Source of the DNA: Synergistaceae bacterium
Lineage (GTDB): Bacteria; Synergistota; Synergistia; Synergistales; Aminobacteriaceae
Assembly: GCA_017451025.1 (NCBI GenBank)
Contig: JAFSSM010000003.1
Coordinates: forward strand, 39,872-103,871
Direction of reading: 5' to 3'
Length of the DNA stretch: 64,000 bases
Shown here: piece by piece, positions 9,220-17,283 of the stretch
Position numbering within the stretch: position 1 is the stretch's first letter
Layout of the letters: each line of letters opens with the position of its first letter
The notes under the pieces: model-generated
Told to the model about the DNA's origin: nothing
The model's database searches: none
The model's input: the letters and a program-made list of their open reading frames with translations, nothing else
Made by a program: the position numbers and the translations under genes

Positions 9220-9261
9220 ATAATTATTGCCTCCTAAACTTAGAGATTGCCATATTATAGC

Positions 9262-9301
9262 CCACAAAGAAGCCCCGCCCTCTTTTTGGGGAGAGCAGGG
9301 C
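9262..9301 (-). terminator. Intrinsic terminator of the flavodoxin genes
   Basis: Read on the minus strand, GCCCTGCTCTC and GAGGGCGGGGC form an 11-bp stem with two wobble pairs around an 8-base loop, followed by TTCTTTGTG. It lies 25 bases after the stop of the exported flavodoxin. Confidence 0.75.
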
Positions 9302-9326
9302 AAAATTATTCGTGTATTTAGTGCGT

Positions 9327-9908
9327 CTAGAAGCCTGCGCTCTTCAGCCAGTTATCTACGGTGTGTTCAACATCAGCTCCGCCCTTCTGCGCCGCAGCTC
9401 CTCTCACCGCCATAGCACGCGAAAGTTCCGCTCCCTTCATCAGGCGCTTCAGAGTCCCGTCAGTCCTGCCTGAACCGCTGCCTTCGTGCGTGCAGAAGGG
9501 AATTACCCTCTTTCCTGCCCAGTCGTGAGCCTCGACAAACGTGTACATGCACATCGGAATATCCCCCCACCAAACAGGATAGCCGAAAAATATCGTGTCG
9601 TACTCCGATATATCCTTGTCCTGAGCTATTGCCGGACGGTCATTCCTGTTCTGTTCCTTCTTGGCAACGTCAATGCACGTGTCATAATCCGCCGGGTACT
9701 TCTTGGCCGGAGCTACCTCGAAAAGTTCCGCACCGGTCTTCTGGGCTATCATCTGCGCCAGCTTCATTGTGTTACCGACCTCAACGTAACCCACGCCGTA
9801 ATTTTCGTCGGCGCGCGAGAAAATCACCACTAACGTTTTCGCCTCAGCCGCAAATGCCGAGCTGACCACCGCAGCAACAACTAATACTGCCAGCAAAATT
9901 TTGCGCAT
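9327..9908 (-). CDS. Exported flavodoxin-family protein
   Basis: The 193-residue protein starts with a Sec-type signal peptide (basic MRK, hydrophobic core to about residue 18, cleavage probably after AFA or AEA). A flavodoxin fold follows: the usual FMN phosphate loop is replaced by FSRADENYGVG with a GNT triplet further on, then FFGYPVWWGDIP, and FCTHEGSGSGRT. Flavodoxins normally work in the cytoplasm, so a secreted one is unusual; it may be a periplasmic quinone or flavin reductase. It is a paralogue of the neighbouring cytoplasmic protein, 13 bases away. Confidence 0.82.
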   Translation of the reverse strand: MRKILLAVLVVAAVVSSAFAAEAKTLVVIFSRADENYGVGYVEVGNTMKLAQMIAQKTGAELFEVAPAKKYPADYDTCIDVAKKEQNRNDRPAIAQDKDISEYDTIFFGYPVWWGDIPMCMYTFVEAHDWAGKRVIPFCTHEGSGSGRTDGTLKRLMKGAELSRAMAVRGAAAQKGGADVEHTVDNWLKSAGF

Positions 9909-9921
9909 AAATTACTCCTCC

Positions 9922-10422
9922 TTAGTCTATCCAGTTCTCGATTGATGACCGAGATTTTGACACATCTGCTCCGTGAATCGCAAGACCCTTCTTCACGTTC
10001 GCACCTGCACACGCCTTCTTCAGGTCTGCTTCACTGTGTCCCATTCCGCTGCCTTCGTGGGTGCAGAAAGGCTTTACCGTTTTTCCCGCCCAGTCCTGGC
10101 TCTCAATGAACGTGAACACGCACATCGGGCAAGTCCCCCACCAGTTGGGATAGCCCAGATAAATCACATCATAGCCTGAAATGTCGGGCAGGGATTTTAC
10201 GGCGGGGCGGGCACTTGCGCGGAGCTCCTGCTGTGCTTCCTTCGTGCACTCCGTGTAATCCAGAGAGTAGGGCTTTACCGGTTCAAGCCTGAACATCTCC
10301 GCGCCCGTCAGCTCATGAATGAACTTTGCCGCTGTCTTGGTGTTGCCGGTCTTGAGATTCACGATTGAGCCGTTCACGTAGTTGTTGCCCCCACGCGAAA
10401 AGTAAATTATTACCGCTGACAA
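9922..10422 (-). CDS. Flavodoxin-family protein, cytoplasmic
   Basis: The 166-residue protein has no signal peptide. It has the same architecture as its exported neighbour: YFSRGGNNYVNG, GNTKTAAKF, YLGYPNWWGTCP and FCTHEGSGMG. Proteins of this NADPH- or FMN-linked flavodoxin group act as electron carriers or reductases in anaerobes; the partner is unknown. A clear ribosome binding site (AAGGAGGAATAAT) precedes the ATG. Confidence 0.85.
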   Translation of the reverse strand: MSAVIIYFSRGGNNYVNGSIVNLKTGNTKTAAKFIHELTGAEMFRLEPVKPYSLDYTECTKEAQQELRASARPAVKSLPDISGYDVIYLGYPNWWGTCPMCVFTFIESQDWAGKTVKPFCTHEGSGMGHSEADLKKACAGANVKKGLAIHGADVSKSRSSIENWID

Positions 10423-10462
10423 TGATTATTCCTCCTTTGCTGGGATTTGCTAGTATAAATTG

Positions 10463-11785
10463 CTAAACTATGCTTGAAGTCAAGGTTTTCATGAATCTTT
10501 CTGCCAGGTCAGGATAGCCGAAAAGGTTGATGTGCAGGTATGAGGCTAATATTTTTCCGTGAGCATAGCCGCCTAAATGTGAGGTGTTAGTGTTTCGCCG
10601 GGTGAGGCTGAACGCGCAAAATTCTTCCGGAATTTCCGGCTCAATCCGCGAATAGTGGAACTCATGCCCGCGAATAACTGCCCCTTCATCGCAGAGAATA
10701 TTCTTGCGCAATGCTCTGGCCTCCATGTAACCAAGTGCGGGACGCTTTGTCATTACCGCATCGCCCGGAATAATTCCGGCCATTGCGTGAACATTGCCCT
10801 CAAGGTCGGTCATGTTACGGCACAGGTACATCATCCCGCCGCACTCAGCCAGAACAGAACGCTCATTCTCCCTGACGCTCCGCAGCATTGAAGTATTTTC
10901 CGCAAGACTCCCAGCGAACATTTCAGGAAAACCTCCTCCGAAAATATATCCGTCAGCTTCAGGCAGCCTTTCGTCATGGATCGGACTGAAGTACACCAAT
11001 TCCGCACCAAGCTCCTCCAATATTCCCAGACTCTCCGGATAATAGAACATAAACGCCTCATCTCGTGCTACTCCCACACGCAAACTGCTCACTCTTGCCC
11101 CATAAGTGCGAGTCTCAGCCCAAATTTTCGGAGCAGACTTCGCTATCCTCATCACTTCCTCGACATCAACTCCCGCTTCAACCGCACACCTCAGCCTCTC
11201 CGCCTTTTCCCCGCTGTGCTCAAGCGCAAGCCCCAAATGACGCTCCGGAACTCTCAGCCCTTCGTTGCGCCTCAACGCTCCCAAAAACTTTATGCCCTTC
11301 TCCCTCAGAGAATCAGCGATTATCTTAACGTGATAGTTTGAACCTGCATTATTCAGGATTACTCCGGCCAAGTTCACATTGCGGTCATATTCTCGGAACC
11401 CTAGAGCAATTGCCGCAGCAGACTCTCCAAGAGACTTAACGTCCAGCACAAGAATTACTGGAGCATCAAGCAGTTTCGCTATTCCCGCTGTGCTGTGTTC
11501 GCCGCCGTCGTGAAGCCCCATCGCTCCCTCAATTATCGCTATGTCCTTTCCGCTCGATCCCCTCACGAAAAGTTCACGCACCTTTTCCCGGCTCATCAGC
11601 CACGTATCCAGGTTATAGACCTCGCATTTTCCTGCAGAACGCAAATAACAGGGGTCAATGTAGTCCGGCCCAGTCTTGAAGGCTGATACATTAACCCCTC
11701 TGTTCCTCAATGATGCAAGCAGTCCGCAGGTTACGCTCGTCTTTCCGCAATGACTGCCTGAACCAGCAATTACTATTCTGCTCAA
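10463..11785 (-). CDS. cbiA: Cobyrinate a,c-diamide synthase (CbiA/CobB)
   Basis: The 440-residue enzyme amidates the a and c side chains of cobyrinate in cobalamin synthesis with ATP and glutamine. It has an N-terminal P-loop (GSGSHCGKTS, residues 8 to 17), the DYIDP motif, and a class I glutaminase domain with the nucleophilic cysteine in LAECGGMMYL and the histidine in GHEFHYS. Its ATG overlaps the stop of thiT by four bases. It is therefore in the TPP-riboswitch transcript, although no other cobalamin gene is nearby. Confidence 0.9.
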   Translation of the reverse strand: MSRIVIAGSGSHCGKTSVTCGLLASLRNRGVNVSAFKTGPDYIDPCYLRSAGKCEVYNLDTWLMSREKVRELFVRGSSGKDIAIIEGAMGLHDGGEHSTAGIAKLLDAPVILVLDVKSLGESAAAIALGFREYDRNVNLAGVILNNAGSNYHVKIIADSLREKGIKFLGALRRNEGLRVPERHLGLALEHSGEKAERLRCAVEAGVDVEEVMRIAKSAPKIWAETRTYGARVSSLRVGVARDEAFMFYYPESLGILEELGAELVYFSPIHDERLPEADGYIFGGGFPEMFAGSLAENTSMLRSVRENERSVLAECGGMMYLCRNMTDLEGNVHAMAGIIPGDAVMTKRPALGYMEARALRKNILCDEGAVIRGHEFHYSRIEPEIPEEFCAFSLTRRNTNTSHLGGYAHGKILASYLHINLFGYPDLAERFMKTLTSSIV

Positions 11786-12297
11786 TCTGCCGCAGGAAGA
11801 TCCCGCTCAAGCACCTTCCACATGAACATTGCCACTATTCCCGACAGAAGATATTTCGCCCCGAGCACAGGCATGTTGTACATCAGTGAATACATGAACG
11901 TACTCTGTCCTTCGGGTGCGTATTCCGCAAAGAATACTACTCCTGAAATTACACTGCATGTTATCTGTCCGGCGGCGGCGACAAGCAAACCGATTATTCT
12001 GGGGTGCAGAGCAGCAAGTCCCACACACGCATACGCAAGAGGATAGTCCAGCGCAACCTGTACTACATTCAGGAAATATGCCCCTAGCAGAATTTTGACC
12101 AGACCTGTGATGAATCCGGCCTGTATTCCCCACTTTATGCCTCGTCTGTACGTGAAAAGCAGAAGCGGAATCAGCTCGAAGTCCACCGAGCCGCCCTGAG
12201 GCATCGAGAAAATGTTAATCTTCTCCAGAACTATGCAGAGAGCTATGCACAATGCTCCCTCAATCATTACGGTGATGTGTTTGCGATGAGATGCCAT
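11782..12297 (-). CDS. thiT: Thiamine ECF transporter substrate-binding subunit
   Basis: The 171-residue protein has six predicted membrane segments. It carries the ThiT signature SMPQGGSVDFELIPLL followed by FTYRRG and later GLVKILLGAYFLNVVQ. ThiT is the S-component that binds thiamine and works with the shared EcfA/A'/T energising module, not encoded here. I choose ATG 12297 because GGAGG precedes it by 5 bases; an upstream TTG at 12309 overlaps that site. The TPP riboswitch directly upstream confirms the thiamine link. Confidence 0.9.
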   Translation of the reverse strand: MASHRKHITVMIEGALCIALCIVLEKINIFSMPQGGSVDFELIPLLLFTYRRGIKWGIQAGFITGLVKILLGAYFLNVVQVALDYPLAYACVGLAALHPRIIGLLVAAAGQITCSVISGVVFFAEYAPEGQSTFMYSLMYNMPVLGAKYLLSGIVAMFMWKVLERDLPAAD

Positions 12298-12301
12298 GAT
12301 G

Positions 12302-12327
12302 TCCTCCAATTATGTAAATTTCGGAGG
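12302..12327 (-). promoter_or_regulatory. Hairpin that can hide the thiT ribosome binding site
   Basis: On the minus strand CCTCC (12327 to 12323) pairs with the thiT Shine-Dalgarno GGAGG (12307 to 12303), extended by AATT/AATT pairs inside. It lies between the riboswitch and thiT and has no T-run. The expression platform therefore probably blocks translation rather than transcription. Confidence 0.65.
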
Positions 12328-12329
12328 GG

Positions 12330-12431
12330 AAAAGGTTACTGCTGCTCCCTGCGCCGGTATTATCCGTGTCAGGTTCAAAGGGTCGGTGCAGAAATGACAC
12401 CCTCTCAGCTCAGTAAAAATAGCTCCCCCGA
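12330..12431 (-). promoter_or_regulatory. TPP riboswitch (THI element)
   Basis: The minus strand contains the conserved THI-box blocks in order: CTGAGAGGGTG, then ACCCTTTGAACCTGA, GGATAATACCGGCGCAGGGA. These form the pyrimidine- and pyrophosphate-binding helices of the TPP aptamer. It is oriented to control thiT-cbiA, repressing when thiamine pyrophosphate is plentiful. Confidence 0.96.
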
Positions 12432-12440
12432 GATGCCGAT

Positions 12441-12446
12441 ATTATA
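12441..12446 (-). promoter_or_regulatory. -10 element of the thiT operon
   Basis: A perfect TATAAT lies on the minus strand about 10 bases before the aptamer. A GTGAGA 17 bases further upstream is a possible weak -35. Confidence 0.55.
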
Positions 12447-12455
12447 CAGCAGTTA

Positions 12456-12464
12456 TGCTACAAT
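12456..12464 (+). promoter_or_regulatory. Extended -10 promoter TGC-TACAAT
   Basis: TG, one base and TACAAT precede the first lipoprotein gene by about 47 bases, with no evident -35. The same nonamer occurs before patB (19073) and murC (55981). Confidence 0.5.
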
Positions 12465-12510
12465 CTCACACACCCTAAATTTCGTTGTATTTATTAAGGA
12501 GGCACTAAGC

Positions 12511-14514
12511 ATGAAGAAATTTGCGGCAATATTCTATCTTTTAGCGTTCGCGGCTTTGATCCTTCCGTTATCAGGCTGTGGCGGCGGAAGCAGCGGAGGC
12601 GGCGGAGAAAGCCAGACCCAGACCGCGCAGGACAGACTCATGGTCATAACCTCATCGCTCCTGAAGCAGAACTCAAGCTACAAGCTCTACAGGGGCAGAA
12701 ACGTCAGCGCAAGGTTCAATGACAACAGCAGCCCGACATATTACGTTGCACCCGGCACATCAGGCCAGAACGTAACCATTAACCTCGAGTTCGCAAATGA
12801 TCTTGGGGACGATCAGCCGTTCATGATCACCACCGACGAGGATAGCGTAGTCTTCTTCTACAACCCCAGCGGCAGCGGCCAGACCGACACCACCACGCCC
12901 AGCAATGAAGTTACACGCTGGGGAGGCAGCACAAATCAGCTCAGCTATTCCGGCCTGACGGTCTCAACTTCTGCAATCGATGTAGACACTTCCGAAGAAT
13001 TAGTTATCACCCTCAGCGGAAGCACAGCCACAGTGAACGGTTCAGCAGTACCCAATCATAATTACGTCTGGCACGCAGACCCGGACCACAGGGACGAGTA
13101 TTACACACTTGGCCTTGACGGTACGCAGGAATACTCGGAATCCGACTTGAGCAATTATATCCAGAACGTCGAGGGTGTGTACATCAACAGGGATATACGT
13201 TACATGCCTAACACCCTTAGTTTCACCGGCCAAGTGAAAGACGACAACGAGACCGAATACGCCGCGTACTACTCTGATAGTGTGGCGGCAGAAGTTGCGG
13301 CGGAACTTGGTACCGGCTTCGAGGGTCCGTACATCTTCGCGACACTACCCGGCTCAATGGGAATGGGCGGAGGACCTGGCGGTGGCGGAAATCCTCCACA
13401 GCGTAACGCCAGATCTGCAGTCAGCAATTCGGACATAGCTGCTTTCTCGACGATGACTCATTCAGCCGAAGATGCCTACAACAACCCCGTCCTGCACATC
13501 ACAGGCTCAGGAGTCTACAGGCTCAAAGGAACATGGAACGGCCAGATCTGGATCGAAGTCGGCAGTGAAGAGGACGACCAGGTCGCACTGATTCTCGACG
13601 GCGTAACCGTAACCTGCTCGGTTGCTCCTGCTCTGGTCTTCAAGGAAGTCTACGAGTGCGGGCCGGAAGATAATGTAGTATCTTTTGACGTTGCCGGAAA
13701 CCTGCACAGCAGGAACGGCACGAACGCAGGAGCTATCGTTGTGATCGCCGACGGAACAACCAACAATTTCACCGGCGCAAACGTCTACAGAATGCTCAAG
13801 GCAGAGAAGAAGAAGGACAGCGTAACGACAATTGACGGCTCCGATGTATCACAGCAGAAGAAACGCTGCAAGATGGACGGTGCCTTCTACTCGTTCCAGT
13901 CAATGGTAATCGGCGCGGAAAACGAGAACGGAAACGGAGTGCTCAACATCACTTCCACGACGTATGAGGGTCTCGACACCGAAATGCACCTGCTGATTGA
14001 CGACGGCATTGTTACGGTTACGGCAGAGGATGACGGAATCAACGTCAACGAGGACGATACTTCGGTGTTCACGATGAACGGCGGAAGCCTAACAATTACT
14101 ACACCGAACGGAGACGGCATCGACAGCAACGGTTACATCGTCATCAACGGCGGGACTCTGGACATCACTGCAGCTCAGGACAGCAACAGCCTCGATGCTC
14201 AGGCAGAAGGCCCGCTCGATTCGAATCTGGGCGTGTACATGTCGGACAGCGTGAATTACACTCACAGGGCATACTCCGGCGGAAACAGCAACACCGCTCC
14301 GCAGGATAACCAGAACGGCACGAACACCAACGACAATGTTACAACAACGACGAGAGAGCCTTTCACCGTAACCAACTCGCAGGGAAATGCGGTTATGACG
14401 GTGAGTTACAGCAATCCGGTGAGCGATACGGACACTTCGGACAGGGGAATTGACGAGAGTTCGAGTGTGTTTACGCTGACACACAGAGTAAACAGTTTTT
14501 CGGGAGTGAAGTAG
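12511..14514 (+). CDS. Cthe_2159-family (DUF4353) carbohydrate-binding-like lipoprotein
   Basis: The 667-residue protein starts at ATG 12511, with AAGGAGG 8 bases upstream. It has a lipoprotein signal ending in the lipobox LSGC, then a glycine/serine linker. The second half holds the Cthe_2159-type parallel beta-helix: LILDGVTVTCS, NAGAIVVIADGT, IDGSD, MDGAFYSF, YEGLDTE, EDDGINVNEDD and NGDGIDSNGYI repeats. The family includes a cellulose- and pectin-binding surface protein of Clostridium thermocellum, so a sugar-binding or adhesin role is likely but unproven. It is immediately followed by a paralogue. Confidence 0.8.
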   Translation: MKKFAAIFYLLAFAALILPLSGCGGGSSGGGGESQTQTAQDRLMVITSSLLKQNSSYKLYRGRNVSARFNDNSSPTYYVAPGTSGQNVTINLEFANDLGDDQPFMITTDEDSVVFFYNPSGSGQTDTTTPSNEVTRWGGSTNQLSYSGLTVSTSAIDVDTSEELVITLSGSTATVNGSAVPNHNYVWHADPDHRDEYYTLGLDGTQEYSESDLSNYIQNVEGVYINRDIRYMPNTLSFTGQVKDDNETEYAAYYSDSVAAEVAAELGTGFEGPYIFATLPGSMGMGGGPGGGGNPPQRNARSAVSNSDIAAFSTMTHSAEDAYNNPVLHITGSGVYRLKGTWNGQIWIEVGSEEDDQVALILDGVTVTCSVAPALVFKEVYECGPEDNVVSFDVAGNLHSRNGTNAGAIVVIADGTTNNFTGANVYRMLKAEKKKDSVTTIDGSDVSQQKKRCKMDGAFYSFQSMVIGAENENGNGVLNITSTTYEGLDTEMHLLIDDGIVTVTAEDDGINVNEDDTSVFTMNGGSLTITTPNGDGIDSNGYIVINGGTLDITAAQDSNSLDAQAEGPLDSNLGVYMSDSVNYTHRAYSGGNSNTAPQDNQNGTNTNDNVTTTTREPFTVTNSQGNAVMTVSYSNPVSDTDTSDRGIDESSSVFTLTHRVNSFSGVK

Positions 14515-14515
14515 T

Positions 14516-17179
14516 ATGCGTAAAGTTTTGACGGGAATCTACATGCTCGCAATGGGAGCTATGGTGCTCTCAATGTCGGGCTGCGGCGGCGGAAGTTCCA
14601 ACTCCTTCGTGGAGAACGAAGAGGCAGTTGAAGTCGCTGAAGTTGCGGTGATTGAGTCGCCGGTCTTTGAGCAGGGGCACAGCTACCGCATGATCGAGGG
14701 AGCGGCGCTTTCAGGAATGGGCGGCGCGAAATATTTTGTGGCAGATGTCGGTAGTGAGGGCAATGCGTCAGTGCTGAATCTGGGCTTTGCGGAAATGCTG
14801 GGTGATAACACTCTGGTGTTCGCTGACGATGAATCAGGACAGGTAGTTTTCGCGTACGACCCTTCAGGAAATGACGGCCAGAACAAAACTTCCGGAACTG
14901 TGCGCTACTCTGGCGGGACGCGCATGAAGTACACGAGCCTGGCGATTAAGGGAACTGGTGCGGCTATGTTCTCGGCGATGAACGTAGACACTGCAGGCGC
15001 AAAGGTAATTGTCCTTAGCGGAGACAGTGCAACGATTGACGGCGAGGCAGTGAGCACATTCAATTATGTGTGGCACGCTGACCCGAATCACAGCGATGTG
15101 TACTACACGCTCGGCCTTGACGGGACAGATGAATTGAGCGAGGACTACGTGGCCGAAGTGATCGGAGACCAGACGGTATATATTGCGCGCGATGTGTACT
15201 ACATGACGGACAGCCTTGATTTCACCGGCACGGTCAAGAACGACGAGGAGACGGAGTATGCTGTGTATTACTCAGCTACAGTTAGCGCGGACGTAGCAGC
15301 GTCAAAATATCCAAACTCACCGGACCTTTGGGGGCCGTATATTTTCGCGACGCTTCCCGGCTCAATGGGCATGGGAGGAATGGGCGGAACACCTCCTGAC
15401 GGCGGCAACGGCGGCACTCCTCCTGACGGCACGAACGGAGGCACACCTCCCGACGGCGGAATGGGCGGGACACCTCCAGATGGCGGCAACGGCGGCACTC
15501 CTCCAAACTTTCAGGCCAGCGCAAGCTACAATTCACAGATAGCTTCGACGATGGAACTGATGACTCACTCAGCAGAAGATGCCTACAAGAATCCTGTGCT
15601 TCACATCTGCAAGGCGGGCGTGTATCAGCTTCAAGGCACTTGGAACGGACAGATCTGGATTGATGTGGGCGAGGACAGCACCGATAAGGTAGCAATTATC
15701 CTTAACAGCGTTGACGTAACATGCTCCGTAGCACCTGCAATAGTGTTTCATGACCTGTACGAGTGCGGACCTGACGATGAGGACGAAGTAGCTTCACTGA
15801 TGGCTTCCAGTTCGTCGGACATAGGCTACAGCGTTCTCGACAACGCCGGAGCAATGGTGATTATCGCGGACGACACGGTCAACAACTTCACGGGTGCGAA
15901 CGTGTACAGAATGCTCAAGCCCCAGCAGAAGAAGGCAACAGTTACGACGATTGACGGTTCTGATGTTGACCAGCAGAAGAAACGCTGGAAGATGGACGGA
16001 GCATTTTACTCGTTCGTGTCTCTAGCGATGGGCGGCGGCTCAAAGCAGAACGGTGTGCTGAACGTCAAATCTACCACATACGAGGGCCTGGATACCGAAA
16101 TGCACATGACCCTTGAGAGCGGCGTATTAACTGTGTATGCTCCTGACGACGGAATGAATTTCAACGAGGATAACACGTCGGTGTTCACGATGATTAGCGG
16201 CGATCTCACGGTAACTTCCACCGGCGGGGACGGTGTGGACTCCAACGGATGGATAGCGATTCTCGGAGGTAGCCTTGACGTTACGGCGGCGCAGGACAGC
16301 AATCAACTTAACGCTGGTGCTGAAGGGCCGCTTGACGCGGACTGCGGCGTGTACATGGCTAGCGGAGTAACGTACTCTCATCGTGCGTATTCGGGTGCAA
16401 ACGGCGGAACAGGGACTCCTCCTGAGCAGAACCAGAGCGGCACTGACACGGACAATACCCAGAATCAGAATCAGACGGGTACTGACACGGATAACACCCA
16501 GAACCAGAATCAGACTGGTACTAACACGGAAAATACCCAGAACCAGACTCAGACCCAAACCGGCACTGATACGGGAAACAACCAGAGTCAGACTCAGACC
16601 GGCACTGACACGGGCAACACCCAGAGTCAGACTCAGACCGGCACTGACACGGGCAACACCCAGACCCAGACACAGACAGGCACCAACAACGGCGGCGGGA
16701 CTCAGACTCCGGTAACGCAGAATAACACGAACTCTGAGCCTTCTACGCCGACGACTCCGACAGAGACCCCTGCAACTGAGCCAGAGATACCTGCAACCGA
16801 ACCGGAGACACCTGCAACTGAGCCAGAGGCACCGACTACTGAGCCAGAGACTCCAACTACGGAGCCGGAGCCTGTAACCGAGCCGGAGACCCCTGTAACT
16901 GAGCAGGAAACCCCCACAACTGAGCCAGAGACTCCAACCACTGAACCGGAACCTGAAGAGCCGGTCATAGCTCCTGCACCGCAGAATCAGGACTACACTT
17001 CTGACTCTATCTCCGGAAATTCAGGCATCACTACATTTAGTCTGGGATTGTCGGGAAGCTCAATGACTATACGCACTGACCCGGACGCAGCTACACCCAG
17101 AGGAATTAGCTCCAGCAGCAATGTCTTCCAGATTACGAGGAGCGTAAACACCTTCTCAGGGATTACCGCTGACAATTAG
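14516..17179 (+). CDS. Cthe_2159-family lipoprotein with long low-complexity repeats
   Basis: This 887-residue paralogue begins one base after its neighbour's stop. It has a lipoprotein signal (lipobox MSGC) and the same beta-helix motifs (NSVDVTCS, MDGAFYSF, DDGMNFNEDN, GGDGVDSNGWI). It differs in three inserted tracts: glycine-rich GGTPPDG repeats near residues 290 to 331, a Gln/Thr/Asn-rich region near 640 to 725, and a Pro/Glu/Thr-rich region near 748 to 815. The last two act as a long stalk before the C-terminal 70 residues. That end (SSSNVF...RSVNTFSGI) is shared with the first paralogue. It is likely a cell-surface protein that varies by repeat slippage. Confidence 0.8.
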   Translation: MRKVLTGIYMLAMGAMVLSMSGCGGGSSNSFVENEEAVEVAEVAVIESPVFEQGHSYRMIEGAALSGMGGAKYFVADVGSEGNASVLNLGFAEMLGDNTLVFADDESGQVVFAYDPSGNDGQNKTSGTVRYSGGTRMKYTSLAIKGTGAAMFSAMNVDTAGAKVIVLSGDSATIDGEAVSTFNYVWHADPNHSDVYYTLGLDGTDELSEDYVAEVIGDQTVYIARDVYYMTDSLDFTGTVKNDEETEYAVYYSATVSADVAASKYPNSPDLWGPYIFATLPGSMGMGGMGGTPPDGGNGGTPPDGTNGGTPPDGGMGGTPPDGGNGGTPPNFQASASYNSQIASTMELMTHSAEDAYKNPVLHICKAGVYQLQGTWNGQIWIDVGEDSTDKVAIILNSVDVTCSVAPAIVFHDLYECGPDDEDEVASLMASSSSDIGYSVLDNAGAMVIIADDTVNNFTGANVYRMLKPQQKKATVTTIDGSDVDQQKKRWKMDGAFYSFVSLAMGGGSKQNGVLNVKSTTYEGLDTEMHMTLESGVLTVYAPDDGMNFNEDNTSVFTMISGDLTVTSTGGDGVDSNGWIAILGGSLDVTAAQDSNQLNAGAEGPLDADCGVYMASGVTYSHRAYSGANGGTGTPPEQNQSGTDTDNTQNQNQTGTDTDNTQNQNQTGTNTENTQNQTQTQTGTDTGNNQSQTQTGTDTGNTQSQTQTGTDTGNTQTQTQTGTNNGGGTQTPVTQNNTNSEPSTPTTPTETPATEPEIPATEPETPATEPEAPTTEPETPTTEPEPVTEPETPVTEQETPTTEPETPTTEPEPEEPVIAPAPQNQDYTSDSISGNSGITTFSLGLSGSSMTIRTDPDAATPRGISSSSNVFQITRSVNTFSGITADN
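15384..15507 (+). repeat. In-frame 24-bp repeats coding (N/M)GGTPPDG
   Basis: About five imperfect 24-base units code for an eight-residue glycine/proline motif inside the second lipoprotein. The unit length preserves the frame, so copy number can vary without loss of the protein. Confidence 0.8.
16435..16690 (+). repeat. In-frame repeats coding (Q-N/T-Q-T)GTDTDN-type units
   Basis: Roughly seven units of about 30 to 40 bases code for alternating QNQTGTDTDNTQ-like residues; several adjacent units are near-identical. All are in frame within the lipoprotein. Confidence 0.75.
16757..16960 (+). repeat. In-frame 18- to 24-bp repeats coding (P/A)(A/T)TEPE(T/A)P
   Basis: A run of about ten degenerate Pro-Thr-Glu units forms an acidic stalk-like tract in the second lipoprotein. 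The unit is a multiple of three bases. Confidence 0.75.
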
Positions 17180-17196
17180 CAGTCAATTTCTATTGC

Positions 17197-17231
17197 AGAA
17201 GCTCTCTGAAAACAGGGGGCTTCTCTTTTTT
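17197..17231 (+). terminator. Intrinsic terminator of the lipoprotein pair
   Basis: AGAAGCTCTCTG and CAGGGGGCTTCT form a 12-bp stem with wobble pairs around AAAA, followed by CTTTTTTT. It lies 17 bases after the stop. Confidence 0.88.
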
Positions 17232-17283
17232 TGTTTGTGAGATAATTGCGCTCACATTCATTACTTTTCTGGAGGCGGCTGAT

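Noticed and set aside
14089..15700. Several long minus-strand open frames opposite the repeat-rich lipoproteins
   Set aside because: They mirror biased codon use in the real genes, have no ribosome sites and show low-complexity composition.
16435..16960. Tandem repeats that might suggest a CRISPR array
   Set aside because: Units are in-frame coding repeats with no unique spacers, lie inside a lipoprotein ORF and have no cas genes nearby; the Cas4-like nuclease is over 30 kb away.
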